Origin: Aquila chrysaetos chrysaetos
Lineage: Eukaryota; Chordata; Aves; Accipitriformes; Accipitridae
Reading direction: 5' to 3'
NCBI RefSeq assembly: GCF_900496995.4
Contig: NC_044018.1
Span: 28,054,858 to 28,118,857, forward strand
DNA: 64,000 nucleotides
Shown here: positions 32,471 to 44,400 of the stretch, piece by piece
How the letters are laid out: each line of letters starts with the position of its first letter
Position numbering within the stretch: position 1 is the first letter of the stretch
Made by a program: the position numbers and the translations under genes
Notes under the pieces: model-generated
Seen by the model: the letters and a program-made list of their open reading frames with translations, nothing else
Databases searched by the model: none
Told to the model about the DNA's origin: nothing

Positions 32471-34130
32471 ATTGCTCCCCTGCCTCCCCCCTGGGATAGG
32501 CCCTGCCCCCCCTCATTGCCCCTGGGGGGAGTTTTTACACACACAGCCCCCCCGCGCCCCACTACAGCCTCCTTGGGGGGACCCCCATCCCCCTGTGACT
32601 CCCTCGGGGGGGGGTTGGTCCCCTCCTTCCTCTGTCCCCCCACCTCACTGGCCCCCTGGGGCAGCTCCTGTCCCTCCCTGTGGCTGGAGGCCGTGGCCGG
32701 GGGGGGGGCGGGAGGGGGGGCAAACAGGGTCTCCCCATCCCCCCTCACTGCTGGGGACAGGCCTATCCCTGGCTGGGGGCTCCCGGTGGCCCCGTGTCCC
32801 CTCCCGGCTGGGCAGCCCCGGCACCGGGGCCGGTGGCAGCGCTGGGTCCCCCCCCCAAAAAGGGCAAAAGCCACATCCCTTTCCCCCTGCCTCCCGCTGG
32901 CTGCCCGGTGCTCTCGGTGATGACCCCAGGCCCGGCGGGGTGCACGGGCACGGGGTGGGGGGGACATCGGGGATGGCTGCTCTCTGCTGACTGTGCTTCC
33001 CTCCCCTCTCCCCTCAGCTCCCTGGAGGCACCGTCCCCGCTTTGCCACCCTGCCTGCATGCCGCCTGGCTCCCAGAGCCCCGCTGGGATGGGGGCACAAC
33101 TTTGGGGAAGCCCCCCCCCCGCCCCGGCCCCCCAGGTGCGTCTTTAAGAGCCGCTCTTCGCCACCGCGTACTTTGTCCCTTGTCCCTCTGCGACGACGTG
33201 GCCGAGAGGATAATCCCTGCCGGCACGAGGTGAGGGCGAGCCGGGAGCACCTCATCCTGGCACGCTTCCTGGCCGGCACGCTCCGCCGATCCCCGCGAAG
33301 TGCCCATCCCCCCGCTCCATCCATACCCCCCCAGCCGTCTTATCCTTCGCCTCTCCCTCATTTCTTTCCCCCCACCTAACACCCTCCTCCAACCCCCAAC
33401 CCCCTCCTTTCTCTCTTTTCCTTTAATTCAACACCTTCCCCCCTTCCCTTTCTTCATTCCGACCTTCTGTCACCCCCCCACCCATTTCACCTACCCCCAC
33501 CCCACACCAACTCCCTCCCCCCCAGAACCTCCTTTGTGACCTTCCACCACCTTTACCTCTCCGCCTACTTTTCCCCCTAACCCAACCCCAATTTGTTAAT
33601 CTTTTCTTGTCCCAAGACGGATATGCAGGGGATTGCTATGTTACCTGCTCTCCTATTTCACCCTCGCTAAAGCGACGCTTCATGATCCCCTTCTCGCAAC
33701 CCCCACCATTCGCCACTTTTTCTACCGTGCCACTTCTCTCAACCCCCCACCAGCTTTACAGCATCTCCCCTGCACACTTTACACCCAGACAACTCATGAA
33801 CGCCTACACCCACCCCACGCGGAGGCGAACCACTCCCCGCCCCGCCGCCTTCGTTTTTTTTTTTTTTTTTTTTGAACCCGAGGCGGACATCTCGTATATT
33901 GGAACGAATGAGAACAAACGGCCAAGACTCCAGACATGTGCGGAGGTTGCTGGAAACGAAAACCACGCCACCACCCATAGAAGCTGCCCCCTCCCCCGTA
34001 TGCTGCGATAGTATAGCACAGGCTCTGGAAGCGGAGAACAGTCCAGGAAAAAAGACAGGGACAGAGGCGTGGGAGGGGGGGGGGTCCCTCCCCGGTCCCG
34101 TTACAGGTGGGGGGGTTGACCGGCACGTTC
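32471..34130. other. CSAD upstream / first intron region
   Basis: No coding exon recognised. From about 33300 the composition changes to short C/T-rich strings with an A/T-rich look and a T run (about 33845-33869), unlike the flanks. It may belong to the poor-quality patch described for CSAD. Confidence 0.4.
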
Positions 34131-37100
34131 CCGGGCTGCGCCCGCTTGTGGATGAGGGTGGCCGGGACGCGTCGGATGGCGGGAGAGCAGCTGGCGGAGA
34201 GTCGTCCCGGGCTGGATAAAGCCAAGCACGGGAGAGGAAATTCCTGCGGGAAGCCTTCCAGGTCTCTGCTGGATGAAGCCGTGCGGAAGGGGACGGATGT
34301 GACCGAAAAGGTGGGTGAGACCCGGAGCCCCCCCAGCGAGGTGGTGGGGACGGAGCGGGGGTCCCTGCCTGACCGGGGCCGAATCCTGTTCCCCCCTTCC
34401 CTGCAGGTCTGTGACTGGAAGGAGCCCCAGGAGCTGCGGGAGCTGCTGGACCTGGAGCTGCGGAGCAGCGGGGAGCTGCCGGAGCGGCTACTGGAGCGCT
34501 GCCGGGACGTCATCCGCTACAGCGTCAAAACCTGTGAGCCCCGCTGCTCCCGGTTCAGCCCAATCCTCGTCTCGCCAGTCAGCCTGCTCCCCGGTTCAGC
34601 CCCAGCTGCTCCCTGTTCAGCCCCTCTGCTCCCCGGTTCAGCCCCAGCTGCTCCCAGTGGTCCCAGTCTGGCAAGGACTGCTCCCCAACCAGCCAGGAGT
34701 CCGCTGTCCTGCACGGTCGGGTTCCCGCACGGTCCCCAGTCGTAGTACACTGGTCCCACACACGGCTCCAGAGGTGGCCCTGCTCCCACGGGTGACAGTT
34801 GCCCCCTTGTGGCAGCATCAAACCAGGGCATGAGGTACGATGCGGTGACAAGGATCGGTCGAGAGGGAGGGACCGATGGGGGTGGGCCTGTCCCCTGCAC
34901 ACTGACGCTTGCCCCCTCTCCCCCCCGCCCCCCAGGTCACCCTCGCTTCTTCAACCAGCTCTTCTCCGGCCTGGACCACCACGCGCTGGCAGGACGCCTG
35001 ATCCAACCGAAGGCCCTCAAACCACGCCAGTACGGGCGACGGGAAAAGGGGAGGGGCTGGCCCTAAGCAGGGGTATTTTGGGGTGCTGATAAGGTGTGGG
35101 GGGAGACTGAGGAGGTGGGGGGGGAGTTGACGTTTGCAGGCCAGGGGAGAGAATCGACCACGGGGTTTTGTGTGCCACCCTGGTAGATAACACGTACGAG
35201 AGATCGCCCGGTGGTTCTGATGATGACGGGGAGGAATAGGTGGGTGATGGCCAAAAGCTGCGGGGGAGAGAGCTGGTAGGGCTGAGCAGTAGTGGCGGAG
35301 CGGCATATTCTGCCAGGACCAGATCACTCACAGCCCGCCAGGTGGCTTGTCCCTGTCCCTGTCCCCACCTGTGACCCCGGTGGTGGCTCATCACCGTCTC
35401 CGGCTGTGACGTGGGTGTCCCTGTCCCCTGGCAGGAGGCTCCATCTCCAACATGTATGCCATGAACGTGGCCCGGTTCCACCGCTTCCCAGAGAGCCGGC
35501 AGAAGGGCAGCTGGGCTCTGCCGCGCCTGGCCCTCTTCACCTCCCAGGAGGTGGGGAGGCGGGGTCTGCCAGCCCCGGGGCAGGGGGACGAGGAAGGGGA
35601 TGGGGTTTGGGACCAGCCCCACCTCCCCCAAATCTGGGGACCCCATCTTCTCCCCGCTCAGAGCCACTACTCCATCCAGAAAGGAGCTGCGTTCCTGGGC
35701 ATCGGCACCGACAACGTCCACCTGGTGGGCACCGATGAGAGGTGAGTGCCGGAGCTGATCCCAGCCGGGCTCTGCCAGCCCTGCTTCCCCAGCCCCTCCA
35801 TGGCTGCACATTTTTGTTTCTCTCCCCGTCCCTCAGGGGGAAGATTGATTCACGGAGGATGGTGGGAGAAAAGGAGATCAAGCAGAGGGCAAAAGAGAGG
35901 GAGGAGGGGGAGCGGTGGGGGGGGGGGACAGAGGGGAGCGTCCATGGGGTGCTGGGTTTTCCTATCGGTGCTGGGCGCAAGCTGTAGTGAAGAGGCTCCC
36001 CTGAGCCACCATATCCTTCCAATCTGCCACACATCCCAACAATCCTTGTCCCGCCAACACGGGGCCAAGCCGATTCGTCTAGTTGGCCACCATGTGGCCA
36101 CCCACCGTCCTGGTCGGCGCCTTCGAACCCACTGGGACAGATCACGCGAAATTCTGCCGTGTGCCACGGCCTCTGGTTCCACGTGGACGTGAGTAACGGG
36201 GAAATATCTGGGGTGGGGGAGGGGGAGGACTCATTGACACGTGCCCCCTTGGGTGGGACCACATCTTCCTTGCTCGGCAGCGGCGATATTACCACCCCTC
36301 TGCCCTGACCCAGGCAGGCAGGCCTGGGCCAGGCAGCAGCACAGCTCGTCGGGCCTACCCGCAAACACGGCAACCTCAGGCGGCTGTCGAGAGGCTAATG
36401 TGACCACCCCCCGACTCTGAGCTCCCCACAAAACAGGCTCAAAACTCCCCATTTAAGGACTTGGGGACCCCCCTCTCCCCATGCTGGGGGCTCGTCTCCA
36501 CCCTCAGAAAAAGAACTCTAACACTCTCCCGCAGGGCCGACTCGGTGGCCTGGAACCCCCACAAGATGCTGACAGTGGGTTTGCAATGTTCGGCCTTCCT
36601 GCTCCGCGACACCTCCGTAAGTCCCACGGCCCCTTCCCCTCTGTGGGTCTGCCCCACACCACCATGCCGGTTGGGGGGTGGGAGCGCCGGTCTACACCAC
36701 CAGGGCGTCCTCCAGCGCGGATGCCACGGGCCCGGTGCCCAACGACCTCTTCAACACCGGAAAAATAAATTTTCCGACGTCAGTACGACAAAGGGGACAC
36801 GACACTGCAGTGGCGGGCCGCGGAGTGGACTGCACCTCAAGCTCTGGCTTCCTCGGAAAAGCCGGGGTGGGAGCCAGAGCGGGGCTGGAGCGGCCGCGTT
36901 GAGCGGGCCTTCGCCTTCACCCAGTGAGCGCTGGACCTGGGGGGACACGACACAGGCCCACGCCCCCCACACTACATAGGGGCTTAACCTCTCGCTCCTC
37001 CCCAAGGTTTACATGGACGAGGAGGTGAAGAGGAGGATTCGGCTTGTCCACAGCTGGTGCTGGAAATCGTAAACGGGGGGGGACGTTGTCGCCTGGTCTG

Positions 37101-37884
37101 CCGTGTCCGCACCGCAGCCCGGGGCGTAGAGTTTTATGATCTGCATTCTCCTCCCCGCCCCTTTAATAAGCACACTAGGCATTGCCAAAAGCCGCCGGAG
37201 GGAGAGGGCAAGACAACGCTCACCTGAAGCTCTGACCCGAAAGCGGAACGGGTTTAATCCCCGGGAAAGGGTCCCACAAAAATGGGATAGGGGGCAAACA
37301 ACTGGCGATCCCGACCAACCCCACAGGGGGTCTGGTTCCGTGAGGGAACGTAGGATGCGACCTTTTCTACCTCCGTAATCTTCCTCCTCCCTCTGCCGTC
37401 CGCAAGCACAGAGTTGTCAGTACAACACGATATTGCTTCTGTTCAGTGCCCCACAGCATGCGGGGAGAAGGAGGGCTCCCCGGATTAATCGGCCGACGAG
37501 TTGGGAAGGTGAGCGCAGGAAGCTAGAAGCCGGTGAGCATGCCCGAGAACGAAACACCCCACCCCTGCACCGCTCAGTCAAATTGCACCATCCCCGGAAC
37601 TGCGCCAAGACCCACAATTCCCGGAGAGGATTAGGTGGACGAAAAGATGGGATCTCCCCCGACGCACAGGGGCCCCGCCAAAATCAAGACATGAAGGTGA
37701 CGGTTAGAGACGGATACTAGATTGAGGCGGCGAGTAGGGAGGAAACAGGTCCATGATGGTGGGCTACCAGCCCCACGGCGCCAGGGTCAACTTCTTCCGC
37801 CAGATCGTCACCCAACCCCGCCGTCACAAGGTAACAGACGGGATTCTCCTGGATGAGATCGAGAGGCTGGGACAGGATTTGTGA
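34130..37884 (+). CDS. CSAD: Cysteine sulfinic acid decarboxylase, frame-disrupted here
   Basis: PLP enzyme that decarboxylates cysteine sulfinate to hypotaurine in taurine synthesis. Intact exons: 34407-34533 (VCDWKEPQEL), 34936-about 35030 (GHPRFFNQLF region), 35435-35550 (GSISNMYAMNVARF), 35662-35741 (HYSIQKGAAFLGIGTDN), 36535-36616 (ADSVAWNPHKML, with the PLP lysine in NPHK). Recognisable but indel-riddled exons lie near 34170-34310 (one extra base between FLREAFQV and LLDEAV), 35188-35230, 35255-35320 (GIFC), 35836-35910, 36085-36188, 36320-36395, 36706-36924 and 37009-37120. The last exon, about 37746-37884, starts clean with SMMVGYQPHGARVNFFRQIV, slips one frame, and recovers at LLDEIERLGQDL, TGA. 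Splice sites at clean exons are normal. Either a sequencing-error patch or a decaying gene; I favour the first. Confidence 0.75.
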
Positions 37885-38002
37885 GGACCCCAGGAGGCCT
37901 CCTAGGACCCCTTACCCTCGCCCAGCAGACCCCTCCACGCATGAGAAGAGTTGAGCAGAGCTAGCACTTTCCTCCGGCATCCGGCGTCCACACTTAATTC
38001 GG

Positions 38003-38008
38003 AATAAA
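38003..38008 (+). terminator. CSAD: Probable CSAD polyadenylation signal AATAAA
   Basis: GGAATAAAGAGCGG about 120 bp after the CSAD stop codon. Position fits, although surrounding sequence quality is doubtful. Confidence 0.5.
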
Positions 38009-38019
38009 GAGCGGAAGCG

Positions 38020-39440
38020 GGCTCGACGCCACCGCCCGTTGAGGGGTGGGACAAAACCAAATCACTTCGACAAGTTGCAGGCCTAAAAGTAATTCGGACA
38101 GATGGTACCTGATTCCGTATATCAATTTATAGACTTCAGTTTTGTAGTCAATGCTTCTAGTCGATATTAGGCTATAAGAGCAGTATTAATACTGCCTCCA
38201 CCCCCCCACCTCAGGTAATAGGTGTTCCTACTTGTGTCAGGAGACTGGCAAAATGGGGGCCTGAGAGTGTGAGCATGTAGCGCATAGGCAGTTTTGCACC
38301 AGCTACTTGCTCGCTCCATCACAAGTCCTGACCTAACTGGATGTAGAAGATCGTGAGAGAAGTAGACATTCCGAGCAAAACACTATGGCATGTTAGTACA
38401 GTTGTTCTGTGACTCGTAGACAGGTCTAAGGGCCAGGTCATAAGCTGCCCTGGCAGCGTTCAGTTCAAAGTTGTGTATACGTGCTTTTTGGTTAAAGGGT
38501 GTGTAGCCAGAGCAGTGACATGGCCGAGGAGGTTCACGATAATGTACTGAGACCTGCGACGCTTCGAACCGGAGTAATTTTGTACAGGGTGAATGGTTCG
38601 CATTCCTTGAGAATTCACACCCCTAAACTTTCAGCCTCAGAAGAGCTTCTGCCAGCCCCCCCTCGTAATGTGAGCCAGACCAGATATGAAAATGCCAAAC
38701 TTATAGAAAGCCTTGCAAAATGGATAACGCTGGCGACGATTCCTGAAAGGAGCACACAGCAGGTTTCAGCTAGTAACCACAGACCGGAGAATTTTTTGTC
38801 GGGACTCCCAGGGAGAACATGGTCCCTTCCTGCTTCTCCGCCGCCGCCCACTCAGCGGCACCCCCCCCTTCTCGCGACGAACACTTTGTCATCATCCCTG
38901 TAAATCAAAGAAAGTTCGACGTGCTGAATCGAAAGGAAACCGGAGATCTATAGTCTCGCCTGCCATGACTGACAGTTTCCCCTCTCCAGAATGCTTGGCA
39001 TCCTGCTCAAGAGTGCTAAGCACATTACTTGGCCGCAGGACCACTTTCTGTATTATAAAGGTCGTCTGTCATCCAAGCGAGACGTCAGAGCTTCCAGCAA
39101 TTTACTTAGGGTTTTTCTTCAAGCATCACGTAGTATTTTCTCTGTGATTTGTCACGTAACACCTACCCTTGCTCCGCTGCAGCTTAGCGCGCAACACTCC
39201 TTTATGTGCGTTTTATGCAAGCTTCGCTATGCAGGGACCAGAGGAGACAGGCTAGAAGGCGTAGGCCGTTGGTAGTGTGAAGTACATGCGTCATCACAAA
39301 GACGTATGCTGGGCTGGATCCCATAATACCGCATCATACACCGCATCCTCCTAACCGCATAGTCGAAACACCTTCATGCACGGTGATAGCCTACTACCTG
39401 GTTCATGCCTACTCCGGAAAGGACAGGATTCATGTGAAAG
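38020..39440. other. Unrecognisable low-GC patch, likely assembly filler
   Basis: Nearly balanced base composition, no G/C runs, no repeats, no family-like open frame and no splice-bounded exon, in sharp contrast to both flanks. Human-order synteny predicts SOAT2, IGFBP6, SPRYD3, TNS2 and the body of EIF4B between here and 40.3 kb; none is present. GC-run-rich sequence resumes at about 39445. Confidence 0.5.
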
Positions 39441-39899
39441 ATCGCCGGCTTTTCCCTGGGGAGCCACCGGGGGGGGGGCCTCGGCCATCACGAAGGCGGT
39501 GGGAGCTTCTCCGCCCCGGCTTAAGGGGGGGGGGGGGGGGGCGCAGTTTGCTGCATTCCCCCCCCCCCCGGGCTCCAAATGGCACCGGGAAAAGGCGGGG
39601 GGGACACGACCGGTCTCTGCTTTGGGGCTGCGGGGGGGGAGAGCGGGTGAAACAAGGGGGGGGGGGGGGTCGGGAACGAGCTGCCCCTGCGGCCCGGCCA
39701 CCATCTTACCGGGAACAACGGGGGGGGGCACGGCGGAGGAGGGGGGGGGGCCGTTCCAGCTCCCCCGGTCCAGCAAAGTGCGACCAAGGCCCGGGGGGAG
39801 CAGCCGGACCCGGGGGGGGGGCTCCGGTACCGGCACCACCACCACTTGCCCCCCCCCCCCCCCCGGTACCGGCCGCGTGCGCGCCCGCACCCCACGTGG

Positions 39900-40480
39900 G
39901 TCCCGCCCCTCCCCTCCCCTCCCCGCTCCGCGCCTGCGCAGTGACGCGGCCGAAGGTTCCATCTGCCCCCCCCCCCCCGCACGTCAATCACCGCCGGCGG
40001 CGCGCGCCCCCCCGCCAATAGGAGGCGGGCGGGGGCAGCGGCCGCGCGCGCCGGCCCTGGCCCGGGGAGGGGGAGGGGGAGGGGAGGGGGGGGGGGAAGG
40101 AGGAACGGGGGGGGGGGGGGGGGGTCCGGTTTCGCCGCCCGCCTCCCCCCGCCGCCGCCGCCGCTGTGCCCCCACCCCCCACCTCGGGGAGCGGCAGCGC
40201 CCGACGCGGTCCGGGGGGGCCCATCGGGGCCGGGACCGGCCTCCCCCCTCTCCCCCCGCGGGAGCCGCCGGGCGCCGCCGCCGCCGCGCAGCGCTCACCT
40301 GAGGCGGCCATGTTGGGAAGAGGCAGAGAAGGCAAAGGACCCGGATGGCGCCGTCACGTGACTATGAGCGCCACGCCCCCCTCCGGGGGCGCGGCCCCGG
40401 CCCGGAGCGGAGCGGCTGATTCTGCGTTTGGCGGCGCCGCCCGCGCCGAAATCCAGGGCTGGGGCCGCGCGGGCGCGCCG
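39900..40480 (-). promoter_or_regulatory. EIF4B: EIF4B CpG-island promoter region
   Basis: CpG-dense DNA around the EIF4B start. Upstream of the start codon (higher coordinates) is a palindromic E-box TCACGTGA at 40354-40361. Inside intron 1 is an NRF1-type CGCCTGCGCA (39931-39940). Confidence 0.6.
40299..40311 (-). CDS. EIF4B: EIF4B first coding exon (partial gene)
   Basis: Minus strand reads ATG GCC GCC TCA G then GTGAGCGC, a strong donor. The protein starts MAAS with the codon split after the fifth G, matching the short first coding exon of eIF4B (human MAASAKKKN). The setting also fits: a CpG-island promoter, and strand and position just beyond the KRT18 3' end, as expected from flipped human 12q13. 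eIF4B stimulates eIF4A helicase during cap-dependent translation. All later exons, expected at lower coordinates, are missing: only about 0.85 kb of normal-looking sequence follows before the low-quality patch and CSAD. Recognition rests on 13 coding bases plus context. Confidence 0.65.
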
Positions 40481-40489
40481 CGGAACCGC

Positions 40490-41235
40490 CGTGGGGCAGA
40501 GCCGTGGGGCACCGCCGTGGGGCACAGCCGTGGGATGCAGCCGTGGGGCACCGCCGTGGGGCACAGCCGTGGGATGCAGCTGTGGGGCAGCACCATGAGG
40601 AACAGATGTGGGGCACAGCCGTCGGGCACCGCCGTGGGGCACAGCTGTGGGATGCAGTCGTGGGGCAGCACCGTGGGGAACAGCCGTGGGGCACCGCCAA
40701 AGGTCACAGCCGTGGAGCATCGCCGTGGGGCACCAGTGTGGGGCAGCGCCATGGGGCGCATGCCGTGGGGCACAGCCATAGGGCAGGGCTGTGGGCCACA
40801 TGCCATGGGACAGCGCTGTGGGTCACAGCCGTGGGGCAAAGCTGTGGGGCACTGCTGTGGGTCAGAGCCATGGGGCACCACCGTGGGGCACATGCTTTGG
40901 TCACAGCCATGGGGCACGGCCGTGGGTCACTGCTGTGGGGCATCGCTGTAGCTCACAGCCATGGGGCACAGCTGTGGGGCAGCGCTGTGGGGCACAGCCA
41001 CGGGGCAGTGCCGTGGGGCACATGCCGTGGGGCACAGCAGTGGGTCACAGCCATTGGGAATAGCTGTGGGGCAGTGCTGTGGGTCACAGCTGTGGGTCAC
41101 ACAGTGGGTCAGAGCCGTGGGGCACATGCTGTGAGACGCTGCTGTGGGGCAGCACCGTGGGTCACAGCCATGGGGCAGTGCCGTGGGGCACATGGTGTGG
41201 GTCACAGCCGCATTGCTGGGCCCGTGGGGCAGAGC
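40490..41235. repeat. GTGGGGCACAGCCATGGGGCA array
   Basis: About 40 copies of a 16-20 bp unit (GTGGGGCACAGCCGTGGGAT, GTGGGTCACAGCCATGG) between the EIF4B promoter and the KRT18 3' end. Starts within 200 bp upstream of the EIF4B start codon. Produces open frames on both strands that are not genes. Confidence 0.9.
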
Positions 41236-41402
41236 ACCTATCCATCCCACCCCCCTCTGTCCACGCACCCCCCCCAGCCTCTCTGCCAGCCCCCCCATTC
41301 CCCCCCCCGTGCCTCAGTTTCCCCGCAGCCCCCACCCGCTCCCTCCCCCAGCAGAAGGCGACACCGGGCTGGAACAGCTCCCCGGGGGGAGAGAATTGCC
41401 AT

Positions 41403-41408
41403 TTTATT
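41403..41408 (-). terminator. KRT18: KRT18 polyadenylation signal (minus strand AATAAA)
   Basis: TTTATT on plus reads AATAAA on minus, about 45 bases after the KRT18 stop codon, giving a very short 3' UTR. Confidence 0.85.
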
Positions 41409-41451
41409 GGGGGGGGGGGGGGGGGCAGGGGGGGGGCCCCCCTCCTCCTGC

Positions 41452-44400
41452 TCAGTGGGTCCGCACCATCACCTCGGCCGCTGCCGGGCTCCCCCCCAGC
41501 CTCGGGGTGCTGCTCGGGGGGGGGCTGGTCGTCTGCTTCTCCAGGGCGTCCTGCAGGCTGGGGGGGGGGGGGGAGTGTGGGGTGTGTGTGAGGGTGCTGG
41601 GGGGCACCCCGGGGGGGTCCCTGCTCCTGTAGGAGCTGCCCCCCCCCTTCCCAACGTCACCCTGGGGAACCCAGAGGTGACGGAGGGTCTGGGGTGTCCC
41701 GAGCCTGACAAGTGCCACCGCTGTGTGTGTCCCCCCGTGTCCCCCCCCCGCCATGTCCCTGGGGCGTTGTGGGTAACAGGACCTGGCCCCCCCCCCCCGT
41801 CTGGGTGCCACCGCTGTCCCCTCCCCAGGGCACCCCCGGGGATGGAGCTGGGACACCCCAGCACCCGCAGCACACCCCAGCCGGGTGCCGCCACTGTCCG
41901 TCCCCCCCCCGCCATGTCCCCATGGTGTCACGGGTGCACCCCACCGGCCGGGCGACCCACCGCTGTGTCGTGTGTCGTGTGTCCCCCCCCAGAGCACCCC
42001 GAAGGACGGGGACCCAGACCACCCCAGCACCCCGGACCTCACCCGCACACCCCGCCACCGCTGTCCCCTTCCCTCCCCAAACTGGGGTGACTGGGGACGG
42101 GGTCCCCCATCGTCCCCCCCCCCTCTACCTGAACTCCTCTCCCCCCTCCAGCAGCTGCCGGTAGGTCTGGATCTCGCTCTCCAGCTGACCGGTGACCCGC
42201 CGTAGGGCCTGCTGCTCCCCGGCTTGACGACCCAGTTCATCCCGCAGCCCCCCCAGTTCCTCCTGGGTGCGCAGGATCAGCCCCCGCAATTGCTCCAGCT
42301 GCCCCCCATAGCGGGTTTCCACCTCGGCCAAGTTGGCCTCCAGGCCGGCTTTCTGCGGGACGTACGGCTCGGCGTCACCGGCACCGTCGCCGGTGGCTCG
42401 GTGGCCCCCCCCGGGTGGGTTGTTTGGGTGTGGGGGGGTTTTGGGGGTGATGGGGGGCACCTGGTTGCGGAGGGACTCCAGGTCGATCTCCAGGGTCTGG
42501 AGGGACCGGCGCAGACCCAGCGCGGTGCTGCGAGCCGCCTCCACGTCCCGGCTGCTCTGCGTCAGCTCCACCGTGCTCGCCGTGATCTGGGGGGGACGGA
42601 CGGACGGACGGACGGACGGACGCAGACATGGGTCACGGGGGGGCTCAGCGCCTTGGCCTGGCCCACCGCGGTCTCCCCAACCCCCGGCGGGGGCATGGCC
42701 GGGGGTGGTATCGCCCCCAGGAAGAGCCGACCCCCAGGACCCCACGGGATGGGGGTCACCCCGGGAATGTCCCCGGTGGTGGAGCAGGGCCCCCCCTTGG
42801 AGAGGGGACCCCCCCCGAGACCAGGGTCCCCCATAGGATGGGGGTCACCCCAAGAGTGTCCCCGATGTTGGGCCAGGACGCTACTGGGTTGAGCCCCCCC
42901 CCATGGGGTGCCTTTGGGGAACACCCCCATGGTGGAGTGGGGACCCCCAGGGGTACACCACCCCCCCAGATTGGGGGTCCCCCCGTGTCAGGACCCCCAC
43001 GGGAACACCCCCCCCAGGTAGGGGGTCCCCCCCCCAAGTCAGGACCCCCATGGGAACACCCCCCCCAGATTGGGGGTCCCCCCATGTCAGGACCCCCATG
43101 GGAACACCTCCCAGATTGGGGATCCCCCTCCCCATGCCAGGATGCCCATGGCAACACCCCCCCTCAGATTGGGGGTCCCCCCCCATGTCAGGACCCCCAT
43201 GGGAACACCCCCCCAGATCAGGGGTCCGTCCCCCCCCCATGCCAGGACCCCCAGAAGACCACCCCACGGAGCGTCACCCCAGCTGCCTGGGTGACCACCC
43301 CCCCCCGGGGTGCGAGTTTGGGGGGTTTTGGGGGGGGGGGTGTCCCCACCTGCTGCCCCCAGTGCTTCTCCAGCTCTTCCAGGTTTTTCCGGGCCAGGGC
43401 GTCGTACTGCGCCCGGATCTCCGCCATCGCCTTCCCCAGGTCCTGCGCCTCGGGCGCGTCCACCTCCACCGTCACCCCCGAGCTGGAGACCTGCGCCCGG
43501 AGACTCCGCACCTCCTGGGGGGCACCGGGGGGCCGCTGGCCGTGAGGGGTCCCCGTCCCACGGGTCCCACGGGTCCCCGTCCCCCCCGCCCCGTCTCCGT
43601 CCCCACCTCCTCGTGGTTCTTCTGCATGAAGCCGAGCTGCTCCCGGAGGGCCTCGATCTCCCCCTCCAGCTGCAGCCGCGCCATGTTGGTGTCATCGATG
43701 ACCTTGCGCAGCCCCGAGATGTCGTTCTCCACCGCGAGGCGGATGGCCAGCTCCGCCTCGTACCTGGGGACGCGGATGCGGCCCCGTCTGTGCTCTCGTC
43801 CCTGTCCCGTCCCTACTGCCACCTCCAATGCCTCCCCGTCCCCGTCCCCGTTCCATCCCTGTCCCCGTCCTTGTCCCTGTTCCCCATCCTCTGTCCCCAT
43901 TCCCACTCCTGTTTCCATCCTTGTCCTTGTCCTTGTCCCCATTCCCCACCCCATCCCTATCCCTGTCCCCATCCTTGTGCCTCCATCCTGTCCCCATCCT
44001 CTGTCCCCATACCCACCCTGTCCCCATCCCTGTCCCCATCCTTGTCCCTCCATTCTGTCCCCATTCCCACTCCTCTTTCCATCCTTGTCCCTGTCCCCAT
44101 CCCTGTCCCCATTCCCTCCCTGTCCCCATTCTCACCCTGTCCCCATCCCTGTCCCCATCCTTGTCCCTCCATCCTGTCCCCACCCTCTGTCCCCATTCCC
44201 ACTCCTCTTTCCATCCTTGTCCCTGTCCCCATTCCCACCCCCTCCCCATCCCTGTCCCCATCCTTGTCCCTCCATCCTGTCCCCATCCTCTGTCCCCATC
44301 CTTGTCCTTGTCCCCATCCCTGTCCCCATCCTTGTCCCTGTCCCCATTCCCACTCCCGTTTCCATCCTTGTCCTTGTCCTTTTCCCCATCCCTGTCCCCA

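Noticed and set aside
34130-37884. CSAD as a processed pseudogene
   Set aside because: Introns and splice sites are present and it sits in its syntenic position; the damage is confined to patches.
38499-38903. Open frames of about 80-134 codons in the low-GC patch as novel genes or EIF4B exons
   Set aside because: No similarity to eIF4B (RRM or DRYG region) or other families that I recognise, no splice context, and sequence quality is doubtful.
40490-41235. Possible CRISPR-like or coding array of GTGGGGCACAGCC units
   Set aside because: Units are contiguous and diverged with no unique spacers, in a vertebrate genome; a minisatellite.
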